DNA from: Longimicrobiales bacterium
GTDB lineage: Bacteria; Gemmatimonadota; Gemmatimonadetes; Longimicrobiales; Gaopeijiaceae
Direction: 5' to 3'
Assembly: GCA_951813395.1 (NCBI GenBank)
Contig: OX638356.1
Span: forward strand, 475,340-539,339
Length of the DNA: 64,000 bases
In this document: positions 25,668-32,597 of the stretch, piece after piece
Layout: every line of letters begins with the position of its first letter
Numbering within the stretch: position 1 is the stretch's first letter
Translations under genes and position numbers: made by a program
Notes under the pieces: generated by a model
The model's database searches: none
Told to the model about the DNA's origin: nothing
What the model saw: the letters and a program-made list of their open reading frames with translations, nothing else

Positions 25668-27032
25668 ATGCGAATCATGAAAACGATGAATTCACGCCGG
25701 CTGTTCCTGGGTGCGCTTTTTGCGGCCCTGGCGACGTCCGGCTGCGATGAGAGCATCTTTGACGTCAAAAACCCCGGCCGGATTCTGGACGACGACCTGA
25801 ACACGGCCGCGGGCGTCAGGTCGCTGGTTACGGGGATGTCAGCCGACTTCTCTGTGGGCTACGATAATCTTTCCTTCACGACGGCCATCCTTTCCGACGA
25901 GATCGTCGGGTCGGGGAGCTATTTTTCCACGGGCCGCTATCGCAGGGGGCTCTTCGATTCCGAGGACGCCAACGGGTTCTGGGCGTCGGTCCAGCGGGCA
26001 CGCTGGGTGGCCGAGGCCGGACTTCTGCGCATGCAGGCCATCGAGGGCTACCAATACGACGGCAACGCGGAGACGGCCCGCGCTCACCTGTTCGGCGGAC
26101 TCGCCAACCGCTGGTTCGGCGAGAACTTCTGCCAAGTCGTGTTCAGTGCGCCCTATGACGAAGAGAATCCGGGTCCCGGTGGCGAGGTCGACACGGGCGA
26201 CGCCATGGACCGAAACGCCGCATTTCAGCGGGCGATCGCGTTGCTGGAGCGTGCAATTCAGCACGGTGGTTCGGCTGGGCGATCCGACATCGTTAGCGCC
26301 GCGGAGGGTGGCTTGGCCCAGGTATACATGGGGCTGGGTGACTTCTCCAGCGCGGTTGCCCGTGCCGCCAAAGTGCCTACGGACTTCGTGTTTGCCGCGT
26401 CGTACTCTTCCAATTCGGGCCGGGAAGAGAGCCAGATCTGGAACGAGACGCACGGGCGTCACGAAGTCTCGGCCTGGGGGACTCTGGCAGGTATCGTCGG
26501 CGCGGGCGATCCCCGCACGCCGTGGACGGACTGTTCGGCGCCGGGTAGCGGTTGCGCCAGCGGCAACGGGGCCGACGGTGAGACCATCCACTACCGTCAG
26601 GACAAATACCCGACCCGAGACGATGACATTCCCCTCGTCAAGGGCACGGAGATGCGCCTGATCGAGGCGGAGGCCGCGCTGATGGCCGGAGATCTTGCGG
26701 GCGCGATGGCCAAGATCAACGAGGTGCGCGCACATCACGGTCTGGACCCGGTCGAGTCCGACGGCACGATCGGCCAGATTACCGGCGGCGACGGCGGGGG
26801 CGCCAACATGACGTCGATGTCGGGTTGGGACATCCTCGACCGCGAGCGGCACCTGACCCTGTGGCTTGAGGGCCGGCGTCTTTGGGATCTGCACCGCTGG
26901 GACCATCCGCACCTGGATGGCGGTGGGGTGGTCTACATGGCGACGGTCGCGCGGCGGGCGTCGTGCATGCCGATTGCCCTGGACGAGTGCCAGGTGAACG
27001 ACAAGGTCTCCAGCCTGTGCATCAGCGTGTAG
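25668..27032 (+). CDS. SusD/RagB-type substrate-binding lipoprotein (copy 1)
   Basis: 454 residues. Lipobox ATSGC is followed by the family start DESIFDVKNPGRILDDDL. TPR-like helices and the C-terminal SusD signature region (ERHLTLWLEGRRLWDLHRWDHP) follow. SusD sits on the cell surface as the lid of the SusC barrel and binds the cargo first. GGAGA lies only 2 nt before ATG 25668, so the in-frame ATG 25677 may be used instead. Cys pairs near the end (CMPIALDEC) could form disulfides. Confidence 0.9.
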   Translation: MRIMKTMNSRRLFLGALFAALATSGCDESIFDVKNPGRILDDDLNTAAGVRSLVTGMSADFSVGYDNLSFTTAILSDEIVGSGSYFSTGRYRRGLFDSEDANGFWASVQRARWVAEAGLLRMQAIEGYQYDGNAETARAHLFGGLANRWFGENFCQVVFSAPYDEENPGPGGEVDTGDAMDRNAAFQRAIALLERAIQHGGSAGRSDIVSAAEGGLAQVYMGLGDFSSAVARAAKVPTDFVFAASYSSNSGREESQIWNETHGRHEVSAWGTLAGIVGAGDPRTPWTDCSAPGSGCASGNGADGETIHYRQDKYPTRDDDIPLVKGTEMRLIEAEAALMAGDLAGAMAKINEVRAHHGLDPVESDGTIGQITGGDGGGANMTSMSGWDILDRERHLTLWLEGRRLWDLHRWDHPHLDGGGVVYMATVARRASCMPIALDECQVNDKVSSLCISV

Positions 27033-27055
27033 ACGTGTAGGGAAAGGACCTTCGG

Positions 27056-27940
27056 ATGGATGGAACCGCCTCTCGGAGCACGTTGACCGGGGGGCGGTTC
27101 CGCTCTTCAGCGGCGCTTTGCCGCTGGGCCTTTGTGGGGGCGCTGGCGGCGTGGGTTGCCAGCGCCCCCGTCTACGCTTCGGCGCAGATCAGGGTGGAAG
27201 GCGAGGTCATTGATGCGGCGACCGGCCTGCCTGTCGCCGGGGCCATCGTCCACCTGCCGGATCTCGACATGGGCACCATATCGGACCAGCTCGGGTACTT
27301 CGTGCTCGATGCGATCCCTCGCGGTGTTCTAGTCGTCTCGGCCCACCGAGCAGGCTACGAAGCGATTGAGCAGGAAGTTCGCGTCGTGCCCGGCGAGCTT
27401 TGGGAGGTCCGTCTGACTCCGGCGGCGATTGAGATCCGGGGGGTTGAGGTGTCGGCCGCGACGAGTCAGGAGCTCGAGGCTGCTCGTACCGGCCGCCGGT
27501 CGGACTTCATTTCGCCGTCCGCAGTGGCCGAGGCCGCCGAGAGGACGAACAAGGTGCTGGAGGTGCTGAGGTCGAAGGCGCCGCCGCGGCTACGCATACG
27601 TCAGGAGGGGGGTGCCGGGGGCGTAACCTTCTGTATCGAGTCCTCGCGGCGCCGGCCATCGATACAGGAACTCGTCGACCGCGGTGACGGGTGCCGTCCA
27701 ACTCTTCTGGCGCTTGATGGCGTGATCATCTACGCGCCGCCATCGATGACCCTGGCCGGCATGCAGTCGCCGAGTCTGCCTGCGGACGTCGCCGCGCTGC
27801 TCCTGAACCAGAATCCGCAGGAAATCCGCAGCATCCGCGTCCTGTCGCCGGCGGATGCGTTCTTCCGCTATGGAGAAGCGGGCCGCTCCGGCGCGGTCGA
27901 GATCGTTTCCGTGCACCCGGGCAGGCCGAAGGGCAGTTGA
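27056..27940 (+). CDS. Secreted carboxypeptidase-regulatory / plug-like protein without barrel
   Basis: 294 residues. An N-terminal signal is followed by a CarboxypepD_reg-like fold (VEGEVIDAATGLPVAGAIVHL ... VSAHRAGYEAIEQ). A plug-like half follows, ending in IRSIRVLSPADAFFRYGEAGRSGAVEIVSV, which mimics the SusC 'IexIevlkGxxAxxlYG' element. No barrel is present. A central CIESS...DGC pair may form a disulfide. It is the third gene in the SusC/SusD run, so it may be an accessory periplasmic adaptor, but this is inference. The stop overlaps a possible TTG of the next gene. Confidence 0.66.
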   Translation: MDGTASRSTLTGGRFRSSAALCRWAFVGALAAWVASAPVYASAQIRVEGEVIDAATGLPVAGAIVHLPDLDMGTISDQLGYFVLDAIPRGVLVVSAHRAGYEAIEQEVRVVPGELWEVRLTPAAIEIRGVEVSAATSQELEAARTGRRSDFISPSAVAEAAERTNKVLEVLRSKAPPRLRIRQEGGAGGVTFCIESSRRRPSIQELVDRGDGCRPTLLALDGVIIYAPPSMTLAGMQSPSLPADVAALLLNQNPQEIRSIRVLSPADAFFRYGEAGRSGAVEIVSVHPGRPKGS

Positions 27941-27957
27941 GTCGTCCCGTCGTGGGG

Positions 27958-29496
27958 ATGCGGCCGCTGCTCCTGCCGTGCGCCTCGGCGGCGGGGCTGG
28001 CGGCGTTTCTGTTGCACCCCGGGGTGCGCGGCGAACCGGCAGCCTTCTGGACGGTTGCCGCGGCGGTGGTCGGGATTCTCGTGTGGACGGGGTGGCTTTT
28101 CGTGTCGCGCCGGGAGCGCGGCGAGGACCTCACGCTGGAACTGGTTCTTCGCACGCCCCACTGGATGCAGACGCTGGCGCAGGGAGCGCTGCTGGTCTGG
28201 TGGGGCACCTACGTCGACATGGTGCGGCTGTGGGCGCCGATGATCCTCGCGCAGCTGCTGCTGGCGGTGGCTGTCGAAGGCCTCTTTGCGTTGACGCGGA
28301 GGGGCCGCTACGCGGCGGGGCTGGGCGTCGTGCCGGTGATTTTCAGCGTCAATCTCTTCCTGTGGTTCACCGGACCCTGGTTCTTCTTCCAGTTCGCGAT
28401 GGTGGTGCTCGTCTACGCCGGCAAGGAATTCATCCGCTGGCAGCTGGACGGTCGCTCGCGGCACATCTTCAACCCGTCCGCGCTGGCGCTTTCGGTGGCG
28501 GCGGTGCTGTTGATCGCGACCGGATCGACCGAAATCACACTCGGGATCGAGATCGCGCAGAGCCAGTTCATCCCGCCGCAGATGTTCCTGGTGATCTTCC
28601 TGGCCGCCGTACCCGCGCAGCTTCTCTTCGGCGTGGCGATGATGACCATGCCGGCGGTGCTCACGATCCTCGGCTTCGGTCTCCTCTACCAATCCCTGAC
28701 GGGGATCTACTTCTTCTACGACGCCTACATCCCCGTTTCGGTCTTCCTGGGCCTGCACCTCCTCTTCACGGACCCGGCTACCTCGCCCCGCACCGATGTC
28801 GGGCGGATCCTCTTTGGTCTGATCTACGGCACAGGCGTCGTCACCAGTGCCGCGCTGCTCGACGCGATCGGCGCGCCGAACTTCTACGACAAGCTGCTGC
28901 CGGTGCCGATCCTGAATCTGCTCGCGCCGCGGCTGGACTGTGCGGCCAACGCGCTGGGCGAGAAGCTGTGGGTGGCGGGCAGGCTGCAAACACCTGGAGG
29001 GGCGCGTCGCCGCGTAGCCACCGTCGCGGTGTGGGGCACGACCTTCCTGACCATGAGCGCCGCGGGTGGCGTCGGCGACAACCACCCGGGGCAGTACTAT
29101 CCGTTCTGGCGGGAGGCGTGCGAGGCTGGCAACGACCGGGCGTGCAACTACTCTGGCGTCATGCTGCAGAACTTCTGCGACCGGGGCTCGGGGTGGGGCT
29201 GCAACGAGTTCGGCGTGCTGCTGGTGACGCTGGACCGCGACTTCCTCGGCGCCGCACGCGAATTCGAGCAGTCATGCCGGCTGGAGTACGGGCCCGGCTG
29301 CGGCAACCTGCAGATGCTGGCGGACGGTGACGAACGTTTGGGGCAGGGGGTGAGGGCCTTCCAGCGGGGGAGACCGCCGCCGACCGAGTGGCCGATCGTC
29401 CTGATGGGCAGCAAGGGACCCGTCGCCGAGCGCGACCCGGAGGCGCTGCGGGCGCTGGGCTGTGAGCGGGGCTGGCGGGAACTGGGGTGTACGTGA
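27958..29496 (+). CDS. NqrB/RnfD-fold membrane protein fused to Cys-rich Sel1-like domain (copy 1)
   Basis: 512 residues. The N-terminal two-thirds is polytopic and matches the NQR2/RnfD/RnfE fold: FIRWQLDGRSRHIFNPSALALS and LHLLFTDPATSPRTDVGRILFG are diagnostic. I see no (S/T)GAT flavinylation motif, so covalent FMN is unlikely. After the last helix comes a Sel1-like, cysteine-rich tail (REACEAGNDRACNYSG ... FCDRGSGWGCNEFG ... QSCRLEYGPGCGNL) and a conserved end ERDPEALRALGCERGWRELGC. The start at ATG 27958 is set by alignment with the paralogue (MRPLL). TTG 27937 would overlap the previous stop. Function unknown. Confidence 0.75.
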   Translation: MRPLLLPCASAAGLAAFLLHPGVRGEPAAFWTVAAAVVGILVWTGWLFVSRRERGEDLTLELVLRTPHWMQTLAQGALLVWWGTYVDMVRLWAPMILAQLLLAVAVEGLFALTRRGRYAAGLGVVPVIFSVNLFLWFTGPWFFFQFAMVVLVYAGKEFIRWQLDGRSRHIFNPSALALSVAAVLLIATGSTEITLGIEIAQSQFIPPQMFLVIFLAAVPAQLLFGVAMMTMPAVLTILGFGLLYQSLTGIYFFYDAYIPVSVFLGLHLLFTDPATSPRTDVGRILFGLIYGTGVVTSAALLDAIGAPNFYDKLLPVPILNLLAPRLDCAANALGEKLWVAGRLQTPGGARRRVATVAVWGTTFLTMSAAGGVGDNHPGQYYPFWREACEAGNDRACNYSGVMLQNFCDRGSGWGCNEFGVLLVTLDRDFLGAAREFEQSCRLEYGPGCGNLQMLADGDERLGQGVRAFQRGRPPPTEWPIVLMGSKGPVAERDPEALRALGCERGWRELGCT

Positions 29497-29497
29497 C

Positions 29498-31033
29498 ATG
29501 CGTCCCCTCCTGGTGCCTGGCGCCGCCGCCGGAGTACTGGCCGCCTATCTGCTGATTCCGGGGGTGCGGGCCACGCCGGGTCTGCTCTGGGCATTCACGG
29601 GGTCGGCGGCTGGTGTGCTCGCCTGGACGCTCTGGCTTGCGGTGTCGCGCCGTCGCGCCGGGGAAGCTCTCGTGCTCGAGTTCCGGGCCATCAGACCGCA
29701 CTGGGTCCAGCTGCTGGCCCAGGGAACCGTCCTGGTCTGGTGGGGATGGTTCGTGCCCGCGGTCTATGAGTTCGCGCCATTCATCCTCGCCCAGCTGGTG
29801 CTCGCAGTGGCCGTCGAGGCGCTGTTCAGCTGGACGCGGCGCGGCAGCCATACGCTTGGGTTCGGGCCCGTCCCGGTCGTCTTCAGTCTGAATCTCTTCC
29901 TCTGGTTCGACCTGCCGTGGTTCTTCTTGCAGCTGGCTATGGTGGTGTTTGTGTACGTCGGCAAGGAGTTCATTCGCTGGCGGATGGGGGGGCGGTCGCG
30001 GCACATCTTCAATCCGTCGGCGTTCGCGCTGGCGGTGGCTTCGCTGGCGCTGATCGCGACCGGAACGACCGGAATCACGCAGGGCGTAGAGATCGCGCAG
30101 TCGCAGTACGTGCCGCCTTTCATCTTCGTGGTGATCTTCCTGGCGGCTCTACCGGGGCAGCTGCTCTTCGGTGTTGCCACCATGACGATGCCCGCGGTGG
30201 TCACTATCTGGGGGTTCAGCGCCGCGTATCTCGCGGTTACCGGCGAGTACTTCTTCTACGACGCCTACATTCCGATCGCGGTGTTTCTGGGGCTGCACCT
30301 ACTCTTTACCGATCCGGCGACGTCACCGAGGTCCGAACTCGGCCGTGTGCTCTTCGCCGTACTCTACGGGAGTGGAGTCGTCGCCAGCGTCTTCGCGCTG
30401 AACGCGGTGGGGGCGCCGCCCTTCTACGACAAGCTGTTGCCGGTGCCGATCCTCAACCTGCTGGCGCCGACACTCGATCGGACGGCCGACGCGCTCGCGG
30501 GGCGATTGGGGATCGCGTGGGCGGCCGGCCGGGAGGCCGTGCCGGCGCGGCGGCGGGTCGCGACGGTGGGGCTCTGGGCCGCGGTCTTCGCCACTCTCAG
30601 CATCACTGGCGCGCTCGGCGACAACCATCCCGGCCAGTACTACCCGTTCTGGCGGGACGCGTGCGAGGCGGGCAGCGTGCGCGCGTGCGACTACACGGGC
30701 GTCATGCAGCAGAGCTTCTGCGACCGTGGCTCCGGTTGGGCCTGCAACGAATTCGGCATCCTGATGGCCGAGACGGACCGGGATTTCCGGGGCGCCGCGG
30801 GCGAGTTCGACCGCGCGTGCAGGCTGGGATTCGGGCCCGGGTGTGCGAATCTGCAGGCGCTCATGACAGGGAACCCGGACGTGGCCCGGCCCGGCGCGCT
30901 GCAGCGGGACCGGCCTCCGCCCGGCGACCTGCCCATCGTGCTGCGCGGCAGCAAGGGCCCGGTCACCGAGCGAGACCCGGAGGCGCTCCGCGTGCTTGGG
31001 TGCGAGCGGGGCTGGCGGGAGCTGGGGTGTTGA
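29498..31033 (+). CDS. NqrB/RnfD-fold membrane protein fused to Cys-rich Sel1-like domain (copy 2)
   Basis: 511 residues, a tandem paralogue of the preceding gene with the same architecture throughout. Shared blocks include FNPSA, FFYDAYIP, GLHLLFTDPATSPR, FYDKLLPVPILNLLAP, GDNHPGQYYPFWR and FCDRGSGW-CNEFG. ATG 29498 lies one base after the first copy's TGA, so both are translated from one message. Again there is no (S/T)GAT motif and no other Rnf or Nqr subunit nearby. The Cys-rich tail should lie outside the cytoplasm if its disulfides form. Function unknown; a role tied to the SusCD locus is inference from position. Confidence 0.75.
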   Translation: MRPLLVPGAAAGVLAAYLLIPGVRATPGLLWAFTGSAAGVLAWTLWLAVSRRRAGEALVLEFRAIRPHWVQLLAQGTVLVWWGWFVPAVYEFAPFILAQLVLAVAVEALFSWTRRGSHTLGFGPVPVVFSLNLFLWFDLPWFFLQLAMVVFVYVGKEFIRWRMGGRSRHIFNPSAFALAVASLALIATGTTGITQGVEIAQSQYVPPFIFVVIFLAALPGQLLFGVATMTMPAVVTIWGFSAAYLAVTGEYFFYDAYIPIAVFLGLHLLFTDPATSPRSELGRVLFAVLYGSGVVASVFALNAVGAPPFYDKLLPVPILNLLAPTLDRTADALAGRLGIAWAAGREAVPARRRVATVGLWAAVFATLSITGALGDNHPGQYYPFWRDACEAGSVRACDYTGVMQQSFCDRGSGWACNEFGILMAETDRDFRGAAGEFDRACRLGFGPGCANLQALMTGNPDVARPGALQRDRPPPGDLPIVLRGSKGPVTERDPEALRVLGCERGWRELGC

Positions 31034-31045
31034 GCCCCAAGCGGG

Positions 31046-31588
31046 CTAAGCCGAGGAATCCGTAGCGGGTGCCAGTTTTTCGATTTCGGCACCGGCTGTG
31101 GCCTCGGCAGGCAGCGCGAGTTCCTCCTGAGATGCGAGTTCTCGAACCCTCGGCTTGAAGACGGGCACGACAATGTCCGGCAGTCCAGCTCGTCCCGCAA
31201 AGCTCTGGACCAATTCGCGCCAATAGGGCCACACGTTATAGGTCCCATTCAACTCGGCGAAGTGCTGAAGCGCGTCATGGGGGTAGGCGTGCGCACCCTC
31301 CAAACGGTAGGTCGCGAGGAAGATCGCGGTCAACTCGACCAACGCTCCACATTCCACATCTGCTTCGCCACCAGGATTGGCTTCGAACTTGAGATCGATT
31401 TGCACGAACACTCGATCGGGGTCGGACGCCCTCAGCTTGTGGCTACATCGAAGCCAGTTCCCGAGCCGCAGTTCAGTCGGCTTGGCGATGGTGTGAAGGG
31501 TCGCCTTCATTCTCGTATCGGTCAGGATCACCGATTCGATCTGAACGTGCTGAGACACCAAGCTGGCACGCTCAATGTTGGTCGTCAT
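31046..31588 (-). CDS. SecB-like chaperone of a toxin-antitoxin-chaperone (TAC) module
   Basis: 180 residues, SecB fold. It has an N-terminal beta region rich in hydrophobic contacts (VQIESVILTDTRMKAT), ECGALVELTAIFLATYRL in the core and the family C-terminal helix NVWPYWRELVQSFAGRAGLPDIVVPVFKP. An Ala/Glu-rich tail extends it by about 35 residues beyond housekeeping SecB. In TAC systems such a chaperone binds the antitoxin tail and lets it fold and neutralise the toxin. ATG 31588 lies 16 nt after the antitoxin stop, with GAGGG as ribosome site. GC is visibly lower than in the flanks. Confidence 0.8.
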   Translation of the reverse strand: MTTNIERASLVSQHVQIESVILTDTRMKATLHTIAKPTELRLGNWLRCSHKLRASDPDRVFVQIDLKFEANPGGEADVECGALVELTAIFLATYRLEGAHAYPHDALQHFAELNGTYNVWPYWRELVQSFAGRAGLPDIVVPVFKPRVRELASQEELALPAEATAGAEIEKLAPATDSSA

Positions 31589-31604
31589 GGTGCGGCCCTC
31601 GTGT

Positions 31605-32063
31605 CTATGCTACCAGGCGGAGAGGAGGTGCGGAGCTAGGCGGGTGCTCGTCCTCCTTTTCATCGGCTCCGCAACGCGGACGGAAGAGTGGCGGCTCTTC
31701 CGCAATCTGTGGCTCGGTCCAGAACCTGACCGGTTGTGAGCGGCCCAACTCGATGGTCTGGTCGTCTACCGAATTGAAAACTGACGCGGTTAGTTCCTCC
31801 AGGCGGATCTCCGCTCGCATCTCGCAGGCAAATGCCAGCGATGCCAAGCTCCGGAGGGTCATGTTTCGGGATCCGCTGAGGAGCTGGGTGATGTTGGCGC
31901 GACTGGTGCCCAGCTTTTCCGCCACCTCAGCCCGCGTGAGGCCCTGTTCGTCCATAGCCTTCCAGATTGCCTCTGTGGTCCAGAGGATCAGCCGCTCTTC
32001 CTCGTAGCGCCTGCGGGCCTCCGGGGTCTCCGTCTGTCGCTTGATCCAGGCCTCGTTCGCCAC
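31605..32063 (-). CDS. XRE/HigA-type antitoxin with extended C-terminal tail
   Basis: 152 residues. An N-terminal helical stretch is followed by a HTH_XRE domain (about 42-66: LTRAEVAEKLGTSRANITQLLSG), which should bind the operon promoter. A tail from about residue 95, rich in Pro and acidic residues with a central aromatic patch (VRFWTEP) and FRPRCGADEKEDE, is longer than in ordinary HigA. That is where chaperone-addiction sequences sit in known TAC antitoxins. The GTG start follows the toxin TGA without a gap and AGGGAG lies 8 nt upstream, so toxin and antitoxin are coupled. Confidence 0.82.
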   Translation of the reverse strand: MANEAWIKRQTETPEARRRYEEERLILWTTEAIWKAMDEQGLTRAEVAEKLGTSRANITQLLSGSRNMTLRSLASLAFACEMRAEIRLEELTASVFNSVDDQTIELGRSQPVRFWTEPQIAEEPPLFRPRCGADEKEDEHPPSSAPPLRLVA

Positions 32064-32429
32064 TCATCTCTCCCTGTTCTGCTCGAACTCTCTCTTCATG
32101 CTGATTGCCCTGCGGATGTCCTTTCTCGGCAGCTTGTCCGACTTTTTCCGGACTCCGAAGGCCAGAATCAGATCTCCGCCGGCGTAAAAGCACGGTATCC
32201 TGATCTGCCCACTCTTCACCTCGAATACGCCATCCGTGTCCCGCAGTTTCCTGAACTGGGTTCGGCTCCGAACGCCCTGTCCGTCCCCCAGCATTTGAAA
32301 AATCACATCAAGCTTCGTGCGCTCACGTGGCGTTAGCTCATCCAGGAAATCCCCTGCGGGGCAGCGCCCGCTCGACCGAACCATGCAGGTGACTGTGAGT
32401 CGTTGGCCCTCATATTCTGGAGGTCGCAC
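32064..32429 (-). CDS. HigB/RelE-superfamily toxin (Gp49-like)
   Basis: 121 residues. The core shows the RelE-like pattern: VRSSGRCPAGDFLDELTPRERTKLD near the start, a strand pair LRDTDGVFEVKSGQIRIPCFY, then LILAFGVRKKSDKLPRKDIRRAISMKREF. That is the ending typical of HigB/Gp49 mRNA interferases. They cleave mRNA at the ribosome when the antitoxin is lost. GTG 32429 gives the full N-terminal strand; ATG 32384 would remove it. It is first in the operon, before antitoxin and chaperone, the same order as the mycobacterial HigB-HigA-SecB-like module. Confidence 0.82.
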   Translation of the reverse strand: MRPPEYEGQRLTVTCMVRSSGRCPAGDFLDELTPRERTKLDVIFQMLGDGQGVRSRTQFRKLRDTDGVFEVKSGQIRIPCFYAGGDLILAFGVRKKSDKLPRKDIRRAISMKREFEQNRER

Positions 32430-32471
32430 CGGTCATTCTCTGGAGTCCGCCAATAGCCATTAGTAACTCAT

Positions 32472-32500
32472 ATATTAACATCTGCGGTTCCGGCGAGCAA
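32472..32500 (-). promoter_or_regulatory. Candidate promoter of the TAC module
   Basis: In an AT-rich patch (32461-32482) the minus strand reads TAATAT (32477-32472). TTGCTC lies 17 bp upstream (32500-32495). Matches to consensus are partial (4/6 and 3/6) but the spacing is exact. The AT-rich patch also holds repeated TAAC motifs where the antitoxin might bind. Confidence 0.4.
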
Positions 32501-32597
32501 TCCATGGAGGCGCCGAGACCGGAAGGGGCGTGGTTGACGCCAGTCGACGGGATAGGGGTCCCGATATGGGCTCATGATCCCCCGGCTCGACCTCGCC

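Noticed and set aside
27958-31033. A functional Rnf/Nqr electron-transport complex
   Set aside because: No rnfA, B, C, E, G or nqr partners in the window and no (S/T)GAT flavinylation motif in either protein.
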